Assembly (NCBI GenBank): GCA_035041965.1 | Contig: JAPYMA010000583.1 | Location: forward strand, 1-64,000 | Source of the DNA: Anisakis pegreffii | Taxonomy: Eukaryota > Nematoda > Chromadorea > Rhabditida > Anisakidae | DNA: 64,000 bases | Direction of reading: 5' to 3' | Shown here: piece by piece, positions 63,669 to 64,000 of the stretch | How the letters are laid out: each line of letters starts with the position of its first letter | Position numbering within the stretch: position 1 is the first letter of the stretch | Position numbers and translations under genes: made by a program | Notes under the pieces: model-generated | What the model was told of the DNA's origin: nothing | What the model saw: only the letters and a program-made list of their open reading frames with translations | Databases searched by the model: none

Positions 63669-64000
63669 CTCCAGAGAAGTTTACAAATATCCACTAAACA
63701 TGCCAAAAATTTTTATCCGTTTGTGAGAGTTTTAAAAAAATTCGATGATATTCAATCACATTTCCAGTTGTTATTATTTGGTTGTTTGTCTAGAGCAATA
63801 CAACGATTTGCTGCTCGATGTGATATCGATAATGTTGAGTATTGCCCAGTTCCACTAACAATGCGTAAAATTATTAAGAATGTTATCCGTTTGTGAGATG
63901 TGCGAAAAAACGCAAAAAGTTTTTGTAATGATCATGTTGTTGGAACACCACATTTTTTAATTTTTTTACAAGACAACGACATTTGGAACGACGACATTTT
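63669..64000. other. right edge; 16-bp direct repeat
   Basis: TTATCCGTTTGTGAGA occurs at 63713-63728 and again at 63883-63898, 170 bp apart in the same orientation. No coding exon of the carboxypeptidase was recognised here. Confidence 0.6.

Overview
This window looks like AT-rich nuclear DNA of a nematode. The protein-coding exons are small, joined by introns with GT donors and mostly nematode-style T-rich acceptors (TTTCAG/TTTTAG), and the recognisable proteins (a FERM protein of the FRMD3/FRMD5 type, WD40-bearing katanin p80, an I-BAR protein of the MTSS1/MIM type, a LAPTM4-like tetraspan protein, a nematode-type serine carboxypeptidase) are metazoan. The species cannot be named from the sequence. 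Gene models were assembled by eye from reading frame, intron phase and family resemblance; there is no transcript evidence behind them.

Layout. 1-5569: the 5' part of a BEL/Pao LTR retrotransposon on the minus strand, with one uninterrupted gag-pol frame of 1,650 visible codons that runs off the left edge, a probable 5' LTR with a TATA box, and five tandem 28-bp units. 5570-10574: no gene seen. 10575-21071 (minus): a 14-exon FERM-FA gene with a C-terminal membrane segment, about 621 codons. 21072-28479: no gene seen; holds a 201-bp hAT-like MITE, two near-perfect hairpins and an AT microsatellite. 28480-35641 (minus): katanin p80 (WD40 + con80), 13 exons found, first exon uncertain. 36679-38891 (minus): two exons of an unassigned, perhaps beta-propeller, protein. 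41423-45128 (minus): MTSS1-like I-BAR gene, nine exons, 505 residues, complete in frame. 48175-49898 (minus): four-exon LAPTM4-like tetraspan gene, with a possible 5' coding exon at 52625-52681. 54.6-57.0 kb: several repeat blocks. 57484-59975: two inverted 1-kb non-autonomous hAT-like elements. 61749-62741 (plus): a broken mariner transposase. 63213-63668 (minus): two serine-carboxypeptidase exons with an in-frame stop.

All host genes found lie on the minus strand, but spacing of kilobases and the absence of shared short intercistronic gaps give no sign of an operon. Several products act at the cortex or cytoskeleton (FERM linker, microtubule severing, membrane-bending I-BAR), but that is ordinary gene content and no joint pathway is claimed. 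I did not find a clearly new biological system. The most interesting signals are the stem-conserved hairpin array in the retrotransposon leader, the unusually frequent AAG/GAG 3' splice sites, a WD40-bearing katanin p80 in a nematode, the shortened I-BAR domain, and the paired hAT elements.
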